IMG/VR virus record: IMGVR_UViG_3300035158_000136 | Coordinates: 1-60,442 of that record | Strand: one strand, 5' to 3' | Length of the DNA: 60,442 bases | DNA from: a virus | Shown here: one piece after another, positions 15,683 to 24,546 of the stretch | How positions within the stretch are numbered: position 1 is the stretch's first letter | Layout of the letters: each line of letters begins with the position of its first letter | Made by a program: the position numbers and the translations under genes | The notes under the pieces: model-generated | Seen by the model: only the letters and a program-made list of their open reading frames with translations | Databases searched by the model: none | Told to the model about the DNA's origin: nothing

Positions 15683-17101
15683 ATGTACGTTCTTGGAAAA
15701 GCACGCTTTGTCGGTTACGACAACAGCCTTGATGCTTGGGTGCCTGAGGTTTGGGCACAGGAAACGTTGGCCATTCTCGAAGAGAACATGGTCATCGGCA
15801 ATCTCGTTCACCGTGATTTCTCTGATGAAGTCAGCGAATTCGGTGATGTTGTTAACACGCGACGTCCGAATGAGTACGTTGCGAAGCGTAAGGGTGCGAA
15901 TGACGACGTAACGGTTCAGGCGTCTTCGGCGACAAACGTCGCGGTCGAGCTGAATCAGCACGTCCACACGTCGTTCACGATCAAGGATAGCGAGCAGAGC
16001 CTCAGCTTCCAGGATCTGATCCGTGTGCACCTGAACCCCGCCGCGTTGTCGATCGCTCGAAAGATCGACCGCATTCTCATGAACCAGGTCTACCAGTACC
16101 TGGGGAACGCCGTTGGCGACCTGGAAGGTCTGAATGTTACGAATGTCAAGCGCACGATGCTTGAACTCGGCCAGAAGATGGACGAGAACAAGGCATGGGT
16201 GGACGGCCGTAACTTGATCGTCGCTCCCGCGACGAAGACCGACATCTTGGAGCTGGATCTGTTCAACGCTGCCGACAAGATTGGCGACGACGGGACGGCT
16301 CTGCGCCGGGCCAGCCTCGGTGAATTGCTCGGCTTCAACGTTGTGATGGCTCAGAACACGCCCAGCTTGCTGGCGGCCTCCTTGGAGACGCTTCAGGCTG
16401 ACGAGCTGTCCGCGGACGCGGCCGCTGGTGCTACCGTGATTTCGGTGGACAGTGGTGCTGGCTTCGCGGTCGGTGAGTACATCACGCTTGAAGGCGATCT
16501 CATGCCTTACCGGATCACTGGTATCGCTACCAATGATCTTACCCTCAACCGTCCGCTGCGTGTTGCCGTTCCGGCTTCGGCTTCCGACATCCAACAGACC
16601 TCGACGGGTACTGTGGACTTGGCTGGCCACGCTGGTGTGTCGGCTTACCCGGCTGGCTACGACAAGGAAATCCAGGTCGATGGCACTGGCGTTCCTTACG
16701 AAGGTCAGTTGGTGAGCTTCAACACCGCCGGTACGCCCAACGTCGCGCTGTCGGGTGAGTACGGTATCGTCGATGTGACGAGCCTCGGTGGTGGTAAGTA
16801 CCACATCGAATTGGATCGTCCGCTCGAAACGGCGATTGCCGATGGTGACGTTGTGGGTTACGGTCACGCCGGCTCTTACAACTTCGCCATGCACCGTAAC
16901 GCTCTGGCGATGGTAATGCGACCGCTCGCTCCTCCGCGTCGGGGTGCTGGTGCCATCAGTGGTACGGCCACCTTCAACGGTTTGGCCATGCGTACCACGA
17001 TCAGCTACGAAGGTCGTGGCCAGGGTCACCTGGTGACGATGGACGTGCTGTTCGGCTCCAAGGTGCTCGACACGAACTTGGGTGCTTGCATGCTTGGCTG
17101 A
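15683..17101 (+). CDS. Major capsid protein (P22 coat-like)
   Basis: A 472-residue protein with the P22 gp5-type start (WAQETLAILEENMVIGNLVHRDFSDE...GDVVNTRRP), a core with LIRVHLNPAALSIARKIDR and a central insertion (about residues 245-385) of Ig-like character (ADAAAGATVISVDSGAGFAVG). A conserved C-terminal strand (GLAMRTTISYEG) closes it. ATG 15683 with GTGAGGA upstream is preferred over GTG 15662. Its GC content and codon bias differ mildly from neighbours, as expected for a highly expressed gene. A terminator follows. Confidence 0.85.
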   Translation: MYVLGKARFVGYDNSLDAWVPEVWAQETLAILEENMVIGNLVHRDFSDEVSEFGDVVNTRRPNEYVAKRKGANDDVTVQASSATNVAVELNQHVHTSFTIKDSEQSLSFQDLIRVHLNPAALSIARKIDRILMNQVYQYLGNAVGDLEGLNVTNVKRTMLELGQKMDENKAWVDGRNLIVAPATKTDILELDLFNAADKIGDDGTALRRASLGELLGFNVVMAQNTPSLLAASLETLQADELSADAAAGATVISVDSGAGFAVGEYITLEGDLMPYRITGIATNDLTLNRPLRVAVPASASDIQQTSTGTVDLAGHAGVSAYPAGYDKEIQVDGTGVPYEGQLVSFNTAGTPNVALSGEYGIVDVTSLGGGKYHIELDRPLETAIADGDVVGYGHAGSYNFAMHRNALAMVMRPLAPPRRGAGAISGTATFNGLAMRTTISYEGRGQGHLVTMDVLFGSKVLDTNLGACMLG

Positions 17102-17116
17102 TCTTGTCTGAGGCCG

Positions 17117-17153
17117 CTCCCGCCCGTTTAGGCGGGCGGGAGTTGGCTTTTTT
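17117..17153 (+). terminator. Terminator after coat gene
   Basis: CTCCCGCCCG (17117-17126) pairs over 10 bp with CGGGCGGGAG (17133-17142), then TTGGCTTTTTT. It would reduce transcription into the neck genes and favour coat abundance. Confidence 0.85.
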
Positions 17154-17169
17154 CTCGAAGGAGCCTAGC

Positions 17170-17406
17170 ATGAGTAACACCGAAGCTGACATTGCTGTTA
17201 TCAAGAACGAAGTCAAAAACATGCACGAGAAGCTGGATGCAGCGCTCGAAGCTGTTTACGGTTCTGATAGCAAGCCTGGTCTCGTGATTGACGTCGATCG
17301 TTTGAAGCAGAGTGATGCTCGGCGGACGTGGTTGATTCGTACCTTGGTTGCTGCGATGGCTGCTCTCGGTCTGCAAGGCTTAGCCGCACGATTCGGATGG
17401 TTCTGA
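17170..17406 (+). CDS. Small single-TM protein (XhlA/holin-like)
   Basis: A 78-residue protein. The first 50 residues form a charged coiled-coil helix (IKNEVKNMHEKLDAALEAV). The C-terminus has a membrane helix (LIRTLVAAMAALGLQGLAA) and a short FGWF end. AAGGAG precedes ATG 17170. Coiled coil plus C-terminal helix resembles XhlA-type lysis accessory proteins. It lies between coat and neck genes, so a structural role cannot be ruled out. Confidence 0.5.
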   Translation: MSNTEADIAVIKNEVKNMHEKLDAALEAVYGSDSKPGLVIDVDRLKQSDARRTWLIRTLVAAMAALGLQGLAARFGWF

Positions 17407-17407
17407 A

Positions 17408-17911
17408 ATGTCACAGCCTCAGAGAAATACACGTTTCATTCGTCGTGTCCTGTATAGCTTGAAAAGGCGATACGGGGGTAAGGTGACATTCCATCAAAGC
17501 AACGAAGGTAACAACTACCGAACCGGAAAGAAATCTGTTTCCAAAGATGTTTGGCAATTTAACCATGTAATCGTTCTCCCTTCTGTTCAAAGCACCAAAT
17601 TCATTTATGATTTGTCTTTTATCGCAAACAACAAAGAATTCACAATGGGAGGCTTCTTTGACACATCAAAACGTAAATTGATTTTAGACGCAAGAGATGC
17701 AGATCGTCAAGACTACGAACCGAAACAGCGTCACTACTTTACGTTGGATGGTAAGCGTTGGGAAGTGACCGAAGTGCATAAATTTGAATTTAACACCGGC
17801 TGGTTGATAGTCGGGACTGAAGTTACTGGAGCACCTATTCGAGAAGTTCACATGGAAAAAGCACGTAACCGTGCGATCTTCTCAGATGGTGCGAGTGTGG
17901 AGGTATTGTAA
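17408..17911 (+). CDS. Neck/head-tail joining protein
   Basis: A 167-residue protein with a basic start and a beta-rich body (FIYDLSFIANNKEFTMGGFFDTSKRKLIL, RHYFTLDGKRWEVTEVHKFEFNTGWLIVG). The stretch RWEVTEVHKFEFNTGWL resembles phage head-closure proteins. Position after the coat and immediately before a tail terminator-like gene supports this. Its end overlaps the next start (TAATG). Confidence 0.5.
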   Translation: MSQPQRNTRFIRRVLYSLKRRYGGKVTFHQSNEGNNYRTGKKSVSKDVWQFNHVIVLPSVQSTKFIYDLSFIANNKEFTMGGFFDTSKRKLILDARDADRQDYEPKQRHYFTLDGKRWEVTEVHKFEFNTGWLIVGTEVTGAPIREVHMEKARNRAIFSDGASVEVL

Positions 17912-18399
17912 TGACCGTCCAAGGTAATCCAGACTGGGACCGGTGGATCTTTGCTACGATGTCGGGGGACTTCGCGCAGCAGTTCGACACCGATCACCAA
18001 GTCTTTGTTGAGGGCACGCACAGAGGGCTGCCCGATGATACGGAATTAGTCGAGTTCCGTTTAGACGGTCCAGACCAGAAGCAGCCTAGTAAAGGCTACT
18101 TCATTCTTGAGTGTGAAATCAATATTCTCTGCCGCTCATACATGGACGATGATGACTTCCATAAAATGCGTAAGTTGGTCGGCGAAGTCAAATCCTGGCT
18201 TGGCCAAGACCACTGCATCTACCGCTACGGGGACGGGCCGAATGACGACGATTCACTCCTCGGCACTTTGCAGTTGAAGAATCGGGGGCCTAGAAACACG
18301 GTGCGTGTGAACCATTTTGGTCAGATCGACCAAAAGTACCGTGTCGAAGAGGCAACCGTTGCAGCGTCTTTTGAGATTCATCTCAACGAAGGAGACTAA
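17911..18399 (+). CDS. Tail terminator-like protein
   Basis: A 162-residue protein of alternating strands and helices: FILECEINILCRSYMDDDDFHKMRKLVGEVKSWL, then AATVAASFEIHLNEGD at the end. Length, position directly before the tail tube and the ending strand match tail-completion proteins that cap the tube. No diagnostic motif. Confidence 0.5.
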   Translation: MTVQGNPDWDRWIFATMSGDFAQQFDTDHQVFVEGTHRGLPDDTELVEFRLDGPDQKQPSKGYFILECEINILCRSYMDDDDFHKMRKLVGEVKSWLGQDHCIYRYGDGPNDDDSLLGTLQLKNRGPRNTVRVNHFGQIDQKYRVEEATVAASFEIHLNEGD

Positions 18400-18400
18400 C

Positions 18401-19534
18401 GTGGAATTTCTTCGATCTGAACCTCGTTTGGTCGCCTACGCTCCGATTGACCTGAAAGACGCCATCGTCCGTCTGAAAGATGGATTTGGAAACAGTACCT
18501 ATAGCCCGACGGTGGATTCCGGTGGCGCGTCTCAGGGCGCATCGTCGGTCCCGCTTACCGAGGCAACGATGGGATTGACTGTTCCCGTTGGCGCTCACGT
18601 CATGTTCGCAGGCGACACCCAGAAGTACGATGTCACTGGTCGGTCGATCAATGCCACGGGTGAGGATGAAGTCCAATCCCTGGCGTCCATCGCTTCGACC
18701 AGTGGTACGTGGACGCTTAACATCACACTGCCTGGCAACAGTGCGGTAGCGGCTACGCCGATTGATTTCGACGCTACGGCGGCCGAAATCGAAACGGCAA
18801 TCGATTCCGCTTGTGCTGGCCTGTCGGTGAATGGTGTTGCGTTTACGGCCGGTGACATCAGTTGTGCTGGTGGCCCGATCAATACGGCAGCGGTTACGCT
18901 GACGTTTGACGGTGCCAGCGTTGACAAGTTGCCGATTGATGCGTGTACGACTGCTGACGTCAGTCTCAGTGACTCGACGCCGCCTGTTGTGTCCGAGACC
19001 AATGGTGGTGTTGAAGCTGGGGCGACGGATAGCATTACGATTTCGCCGACTCTGCAGATTGCGTTGTCCGGTAGTGAGGTTGTCACCTTCATGCCGATTG
19101 AGCTTGAAATCAAGGTCGGTGAAGGTAATCTGACTTACGACGAAAATCGTGAGTTGGAAATCATCCGCGATCGTGGCCAATTGGACACGTACCGTGAGGG
19201 TGATGAGCAGCCGATGGATGTGTCCTTCGATTTCACGTGGGAATTCCTGTACGCGATCTCCGGTGCTACCACGCCGACGATCGAACAGGCGTTGAAGAAG
19301 GTCGGCCCCGCCTCGACGTGGACGTCTTCGAATACGGATGATCCTTGTGCCGCGTACGTCGTGGACATCGAGATCATCAACGCCCCGGATTGTGGCAACA
19401 TTTTGCCGGAAGTGATTCGACTGCCGAAGTTCTTCTACACGCAGTTGAGCCACGACGGCGATGCGGCCCAAGTGTCCGTCACCGGACAGTGCAATGCGAA
19501 GGAAGCCGTGATTACGCGAACTGCGTCGTACTGA
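18401..19534 (+). CDS. Major tail tube protein
   Basis: A 377-residue protein. GTG 18401 with GGAG at 18391-18394 is the start; upstream frame before it overlaps the previous gene. The N-terminus carries a strand-rich tube domain start, and residues 90-230 form a repeated T/A/V-rich beta module with GTWTLNITLPGNSAV. The C-terminus returns to conserved tube features (FDFTWEFLYAI, ADAAQVSVTGQCNAKEAVI). It would polymerise around the tape measure. A strong terminator follows. A one-mismatch dyad lies at 19099-19112 within it. Confidence 0.75.
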   Translation: MEFLRSEPRLVAYAPIDLKDAIVRLKDGFGNSTYSPTVDSGGASQGASSVPLTEATMGLTVPVGAHVMFAGDTQKYDVTGRSINATGEDEVQSLASIASTSGTWTLNITLPGNSAVAATPIDFDATAAEIETAIDSACAGLSVNGVAFTAGDISCAGGPINTAAVTLTFDGASVDKLPIDACTTADVSLSDSTPPVVSETNGGVEAGATDSITISPTLQIALSGSEVVTFMPIELEIKVGEGNLTYDENRELEIIRDRGQLDTYREGDEQPMDVSFDFTWEFLYAISGATTPTIEQALKKVGPASTWTSSNTDDPCAAYVVDIEIINAPDCGNILPEVIRLPKFFYTQLSHDGDAAQVSVTGQCNAKEAVITRTASY

Positions 19535-19543
19535 GTTTGATCT

Positions 19544-19581
19544 CAGAGCAGCCCGCATCGGGCGGGCTGCTCTGGGTTTTT
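19544..19581 (+). terminator. Terminator after tail tube gene
   Basis: A 13-bp perfect stem (19544-19556 with 19562-19574) has a 5-nt loop and is followed by GGTTTTT. Its left edge abuts a one-mismatch dyad TGAGTTTGATCTCA at 19532-19545, so a binding protein and the hairpin could compete. Confidence 0.9.
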
Positions 19582-19603
19582 ATCCTTAGTCAGGAGCTAT
19601 AAG

Positions 19604-20077
19604 ATGAAGCTGAAAGGCAAGAAACCAGGCACAAACATTGAAATGATCATCCTTCCTCGTGGCGGCGAGGATCTCGTTTTCCATGCGAAGGCGATCGACA
19701 GTTTTGATGAATTCGAAAAACTTTGCCCGCCGCCTGAACCGCCGAAGAAAATCCTGCCCGGCGGTGAGAAGATCGAGAACCCACAAGACCCCGAATTCCT
19801 GAAGTCAATGGACAACTATGGTGCCAAGCGTCTTGGCTATATGGTCGTCAAGGGTTTGGCCGAAGGTACGCCGGATCTTGAGTGGGAAAAGGTCAAGCTC
19901 GACAACAACACCACATGGCACTTGTTCCGTGAGGAACTCCGTGAGTCAGGTCTCAGTGACGTTGAAGTCAATCGCCTGGTCGCCGGTGTCATGAAGGCGA
20001 ATAGCCTCAGCGAAATCGCGATCGAGGAGGCAAGGAGACGTTTTTTAGCTTCTCAGCAGGCTCAAGACGAAAGCTGA
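19604..20077 (+). CDS. Tail assembly chaperone G
   Basis: A 157-residue protein. The N-terminal strands (GTNIEMIILPRGGEDLVFHAKAI) precede a Pro-rich linker and a helical C-terminus. The position between tail tube and tape measure is that of tail chaperone G, which recruits tube subunits to the tape measure. Its end contains T-TTT-TTA at 20041-20047 in the correct frame for a -1 shift; see the next entry. Confidence 0.75.
   Translation: MKLKGKKPGTNIEMIILPRGGEDLVFHAKAIDSFDEFEKLCPPPEPPKKILPGGEKIENPQDPEFLKSMDNYGAKRLGYMVVKGLAEGTPDLEWEKVKLDNNTTWHLFREELRESGLSDVEVNRLVAGVMKANSLSEIAIEEARRRFLASQQAQDES
20041..20047 (+). promoter_or_regulatory. Programmed -1 frameshift site
   Basis: TTTTTTA follows X-XXY-YYZ logic with zero-frame codons TTT and TTA. 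Sliding back one base keeps the reading open through to the 20098 frame without a stop, joining G to T. Such G/GT pairs are standard for tail assembly in siphophages and in T4- or lambda-like systems. Confidence 0.8.
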
Positions 20078-20280
20078 TCATTCCTGACGGGCGTACGATG
20101 CACTACGCCGTCTTTCGGGCCTGCGAGAGATTCGGTTTGAAACCTTGGGAAGATTGGGAGGGTCTCCCAAAATCGGTCAAGGAAGACCTCATCGGTTATA
20201 ATCAAATTCGAGAACATGAAGAACTCGATGTTTTCAACAAGTTCCTCAACAACCTTGTTAAGATAATGAGCAAGCGATGA
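20047..20280 (+). CDS. Tail assembly chaperone T extension (frameshift product)
   Basis: In the -1 frame after the slippery site the reading continues to TGA at 20280. It includes RKLIIPDGRTMHYAVFRACERFGL, a Trp-rich segment (KPWEDWEG) and IGYNQIREHEELD, a pattern common to T-type extensions. An independent ATG at 20098 exists but has no evident ribosome site. So the main product should be a GT fusion of about 225 residues. Confidence 0.7.
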   Translation, partial: SFSAGSRRKLIIPDGRTMHYAVFRACERFGLKPWEDWEGLPKSVKEDLIGYNQIREHEELDVFNKFLNNLVKIMSKR

Positions 20281-20741
20281 GGTTTCGAGGCACATATCGA
20301 GGCATTGATTTTGATCTCAATAAGTACACTTCTGTACTCGATGAGAGAATGCGCGAACACCTTGAAGAGGGGGCGAGGCTTTGGATAGAAGCAACAACGG
20401 GTCGTGTTCCGCTCTGGTCGGGCATGGCCCGTGCTTCTCTCCTTAAGATTTCGCAATTGGTTAGCGGGCGAATCGCTTTAGCTCCATTGAAGGGTAAGAG
20501 TCGTATTCCGCAGGGAACTAGACTTGGCGAAGCGGAGTTGACAGCAAAGTTTCCTGATTATAAAATCGAAATAGCGACGAGAGTCGAACACTACGTCATT
20601 CAGGAAGATAGAAACGTAGGAAAAAGTAAATCAGCACCTTGGCGATCGTTCAGTGCTGGTGCGGATGCTTTTATCGCGTACGCCGGTTCTATAGGTCTGC
20701 CTCCAGTCGTGTTCCGACGAAAGCTGATTAAAAAGGTTTGA
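20277..20741 (+). CDS. Tail protein preceding tape measure
   Basis: A 154-residue protein overlapping the preceding stop (ATGA). MRFRGTYRGIDFDL starts a small alpha/beta fold, with an aromatic/charged helix RMREHLEEGARLWIEATT and a C-terminal basic stretch. The HK97 gp10-like family is similar in size and location. A one-mismatch dyad at 20306-20319 lies in it. Confidence 0.45.
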   Translation: MRFRGTYRGIDFDLNKYTSVLDERMREHLEEGARLWIEATTGRVPLWSGMARASLLKISQLVSGRIALAPLKGKSRIPQGTRLGEAELTAKFPDYKIEIATRVEHYVIQEDRNVGKSKSAPWRSFSAGADAFIAYAGSIGLPPVVFRRKLIKKV

Positions 20742-20742
20742 C

Positions 20743-23700
20743 ATGGCTGACGAAATCAGAACAGAACTAGGCTTTGAAGCCCAAGCAGCAATCGCAACGC
20801 TGACCCGTATGAAAGCGGAGTTAGATGCGTATAATGCTGCTATGGCTGCGGCGGCAACGTCTACTGGGAGATACAACAGATCAGGTGCGCAGTTTGACAA
20901 GACCGCGGCCAGCGCTGCCAGTTCAATTCGAACTCTGTCGGCTGAGGCACAAAACTTCAATAAGACTGCCGGTGCTGGTGTAGGACAGACAACTGTCCTG
21001 TATGACCAGTATGGGAATGTTCTTTCAACTGTTGGCAAAAAGCAGAAAGAAGCTGCTAGCAGCGCTGACGATCTTGGCAACCGTCTTGAGGATGCGGGCA
21101 GGAAGGGTCGAGAATCCGGCAAAGCGGTTCTCTTGACTTGGCAGTCTGTCGCCAGAATTTTCGCCATTCAAACAATTCACCGATTCATCACGCTGGTTAC
21201 GGACGCCTTTGCGGACGGTCTCAATGATGCCCGTGCTTATCAGGTGTCATTGGCTGAAGTCCAGACCATTGGTAAGGATCTTAACCTTAGCCTGACCGAG
21301 TTGGACGATAGAGTTCGGAGTCTTTCGGAGCAATTTGCACAACCGCTCGAAGTGGTGTCCGAAGGTCTCTATCAAACTTTATCGAACCAAGTGGCTGATG
21401 GTGCGCAGGCGTTTGAGTTCCTTGCAACGGCCAATAAGTTCGCGGTAGCAGCTGTAACTGATACGGGTTCCGCCGTGAACCTGCTGTCTTCGGCCATCAA
21501 TGCTTATGGCTTCTCTGCGGCTGAGGCAGACACCGTTGCTGGTAAATTGTTCAAGACCATCGAATTGGGTCGTATTCGTGGTGAAGAGTTCGCTAATACG
21601 TATGGACGTGTTCTTGTTCTCTCGTCACAGCTGGGTGTTTCGTTCGATGAAGTGAACGCTGCTGTTGCAACCTTGACCGTTCAAGGTTTGAAATACAATG
21701 AAGCGTTCACGCTTATCAACAATATCAATTTGAAATTGATCCGACCCACCGAGGCGCTACAGGAAACCTTCAATGAAATGGGTGTGGCTAGCGCTGAAGC
21801 TGGTATCCAAGCATTCGGTTTCTCTGGTTTTCTGGAGCAATTGACGGATCGTGCCGGAGATTCTGCTTCTGAAATCGGTGAATTATTCAACCGAGTTCGA
21901 GCAGTTCGCGGTGTTCTTGGTTTGGCTGGTAATGCTACCGAGAAGATGGTTAGTAACTTGAAAGAGTTGCAAGCAGCTGGTGAAGTTGACTTACAAGAAG
22001 CGTTCGATACCATTTTCGAGACAGACGCCAAACGTTTCGAGCAGGAAATTACAAGGATTCGAAACGTCTTTGTTTCTTCGTTTGGTCAAGGGGCTATCCG
22101 TACGCTCAATGCATTCTTTAACGCTTTCGGTGGTGGTCCTGAGACGATCCAAGCTCTCACGAGTGCTATCGTGGTTGCTGGGGCCGCGTACCTCAACTTC
22201 TCAATCGGCATCATCACTAGAAATACGCTTGTGTCCTTGTCTTTCAAGGGCTTGTTAGCGTCCGTTGTTAAGGCGCGCATTGCTCTTATGTCATTCCTGG
22301 CGACACCGTTGGGTGCGGCTTTGGCTATCGGTGCGGCTGTCGCTGCGATCGTGGTATCAATCAACAACATTCGTAACGCTGCGAAGCGAGCGGCTGAGGA
22401 GGTTAAGAAGGAACAAGAGGAACTCTCTAAGATCGCTTTGACTGAGGAACGGCTCCGCCAGAAGGCAGCTGAAGGTTCTCAGCAAGAGATTCTTTCCAGT
22501 ACGCAGAGATTCTTGCAGGAACGACAGAAACTGTGGCTGCAAGATGCTCGTTTCGCTGAAGAACTGCAAGACGCAGTTTTCGGTAGCATTGCGGATCAGG
22601 TTGATGATCGTCTTGGTGCCTACGAATCTTTCGTTCAAGGCATTCGTGACGTGTCGGCCGACGCTGCGGATAATATCAGAGATTTGCAGCAGCAATTGCT
22701 CGGAGCACAATTTGCTATTGAGAAATTCAATTTTGATCGTAGCCTCAGAGGTTTGAACGACCAACAGAAAATCTTCAAGCAGATTGAGCGATCACAGAGT
22801 CTGCTTGGACAGTCCGCTGCGGCGTTGCAACGTGGTGACGCCAAGCGTGCGGAAGAGTTGCGCAAGCAGGCTGAATCCGTTGCGAAAGAAGCTCTTAGCA
22901 CCGCAGATACGTCTAAGAATCGCGCCTCCATTTTCCGAGCCACACAACAAGTACAACGCGCACTTGCACAACAACAACGAATTATCGAAGAACAGATCGA
23001 GAAGGAACAAGAACAAGTCCAAATTGCGGATAAAATCAGAGCACAAGAGGAAGCGCGAAGAACACGAATTGAAGTATTGCAGCAGAAAATCAAAGAACTT
23101 ACCGACATTGTTGAGAAGGGTGAGGTCAAACCAGATATTGACCTCGACACGATTCGAGATCAGGTCGGCAAACTAACAAAGCAGCTCGATGCAGAACTTG
23201 AGGCTGCTGGCAAGAATGCTCGAATTCTTGAAGCATACGACCCGGATGTCGGTGCGCTTCGACAGAAATTCCGGGAGGCTTTCCGTGATCCGATTACAGG
23301 GATTGAGATTGATCTCACTGACGTTGTTGACATTAACCTTCAACGAATTCTGAACAAACTCAATGCACAAGCTGATGCAATTCCCGATAGTCAGAAACTT
23401 GCTTTTGAGAAATTGACTGGTGTCGAGATCGGTGCACGGGGCTTCAAAGATGCACAAGAGGCACTGCCGGAAATTGAGAGGGATCTCGAACGCGCCAAAA
23501 CAGCCACGCAAGATATAATTATTGCAACGAAGGATTGGACAAATGCCCTAACAGATGCGCGCACAGCGGCCGTTGACGTTGTTGATACGGCTATCCAGAT
23601 CGGACGACAAACGTTTGCCCGAGCAGATCCAAAAGCAGGATGGTTCTCACCACAATTTTGGACGGCATTAGCCTCTCAAGTAGCCAACACTGGTCGAACA

Positions 23701-24546
23701 CTTGCCTTTAACGCAGGAATCTTCAAAGAAACAGAATTTCAAGCACTTGATCCTGTACTCAAAGGTATTGTCACCCGATTTATTCAGTTTCAACAAGTCG
23801 CGGAGAAAGCACTTTCAGCCGAAACTTTTGACGCATCTGCTGCCGCGGAGGCCACGCGATCGTTGCGTGATCTTGCCAATGAAGCAGAAATGCGCGGATT
23901 CCCTGATCTTGCAAAACAGATTCGGGAAGCAAGTAGCGCGCTTGGGACCATTGTTACCGAGGCCGAGAAGGCGGCTGGTCTCCAAGTTGTGGCTGAGACA
24001 CTGACTCCGCTTGAGGATAGAATCAAAGCCGTTGGCGAGGCATTTGGACAGCAGTCTACTAAGGCTCAAGACGCTGGTACTGCTGGTCAGAATGCTGGAC
24101 GAGTTGCTGCTTCCGGGCAGGCGGCTCTTAAAGGCGCAGTCGAAGACACCAATGCCAGTCTACAACGGCAAATTGACCTTCAAAGTCAGGCTGGAGCCGC
24201 ACAGAACAGGGCTTTTGGCGGCTTAATGCGTCGCATGGGCGGTCTGGCCTATTTACAGGAAGGCGGAATGCCAGCGGGTACCGATAGACTTCCAGCTATG
24301 CTTTCAGCCGGTGAGTCTGTCAATACTGCTGCCGCGACTCGTGATTTCTTCCCTCAGATTCAAGCGATGAACGCTGGCATCAGACCAGTATTCCGCGATC
24401 AGGGTGGGGAAGTCACGAACGTTGGACCTATAAGCATTAGTGTCTCGGAAACCACTAATGCTCGCGAAACTGCTCGCGAAATCATGAAGCAGTTCAAACG
24501 TGAGACGAGACGCTCAACTTACAACGCAAGGAGAACTGGTCAATGA
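20743..24546 (+). CDS. Tail tape measure protein
   Basis: A 1267-residue protein. An N-terminal coil is followed by a TMP-type core (about residues 160-400: VSLAEVQTIGKDLNLSLTEL, LSEQFAQPLEVVSEGLYQTL, INAYGFSAAEADTVAG, ANTYGRVLVLSSQLGVSFDE). A hydrophobic helix lies near residue 525 (LGAALAIGAAVAAIVVSI). Long Gln/Glu/Arg-rich coiled coils cover about 540-860. A C-terminal Gly/Met patch (GGLMRRMGGLAYLQEGG) ends it. It sets tail length by spanning the tube and may enter the envelope during injection. The tail length predicted is about 190 nm at 0.15 nm per residue, a family rule. Confidence 0.9.
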   Translation: MADEIRTELGFEAQAAIATLTRMKAELDAYNAAMAAAATSTGRYNRSGAQFDKTAASAASSIRTLSAEAQNFNKTAGAGVGQTTVLYDQYGNVLSTVGKKQKEAASSADDLGNRLEDAGRKGRESGKAVLLTWQSVARIFAIQTIHRFITLVTDAFADGLNDARAYQVSLAEVQTIGKDLNLSLTELDDRVRSLSEQFAQPLEVVSEGLYQTLSNQVADGAQAFEFLATANKFAVAAVTDTGSAVNLLSSAINAYGFSAAEADTVAGKLFKTIELGRIRGEEFANTYGRVLVLSSQLGVSFDEVNAAVATLTVQGLKYNEAFTLINNINLKLIRPTEALQETFNEMGVASAEAGIQAFGFSGFLEQLTDRAGDSASEIGELFNRVRAVRGVLGLAGNATEKMVSNLKELQAAGEVDLQEAFDTIFETDAKRFEQEITRIRNVFVSSFGQGAIRTLNAFFNAFGGGPETIQALTSAIVVAGAAYLNFSIGIITRNTLVSLSFKGLLASVVKARIALMSFLATPLGAALAIGAAVAAIVVSINNIRNAAKRAAEEVKKEQEELSKIALTEERLRQKAAEGSQQEILSSTQRFLQERQKLWLQDARFAEELQDAVFGSIADQVDDRLGAYESFVQGIRDVSADAADNIRDLQQQLLGAQFAIEKFNFDRSLRGLNDQQKIFKQIERSQSLLGQSAAALQRGDAKRAEELRKQAESVAKEALSTADTSKNRASIFRATQQVQRALAQQQRIIEEQIEKEQEQVQIADKIRAQEEARRTRIEVLQQKIKELTDIVEKGEVKPDIDLDTIRDQVGKLTKQLDAELEAAGKNARILEAYDPDVGALRQKFREAFRDPITGIEIDLTDVVDINLQRILNKLNAQADAIPDSQKLAFEKLTGVEIGARGFKDAQEALPEIERDLERAKTATQDIIIATKDWTNALTDARTAAVDVVDTAIQIGRQTFARADPKAGWFSPQFWTALASQVANTGRTLAFNAGIFKETEFQALDPVLKGIVTRFIQFQQVAEKALSAETFDASAAAEATRSLRDLANEAEMRGFPDLAKQIREASSALGTIVTEAEKAAGLQVVAETLTPLEDRIKAVGEAFGQQSTKAQDAGTAGQNAGRVAASGQAALKGAVEDTNASLQRQIDLQSQAGAAQNRAFGGLMRRMGGLAYLQEGGMPAGTDRLPAMLSAGESVNTAAATRDFFPQIQAMNAGIRPVFRDQGGEVTNVGPISISVSETTNARETAREIMKQFKRETRRSTYNARRTGQ

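Noticed and set aside
15509-17029. 506-codon minus-strand frame
   Set aside because: Mirror of the coat gene; no start signals and skewed composition.
18383-19558. 391-codon minus-strand frame
   Set aside because: Mirror of the tail tube gene.
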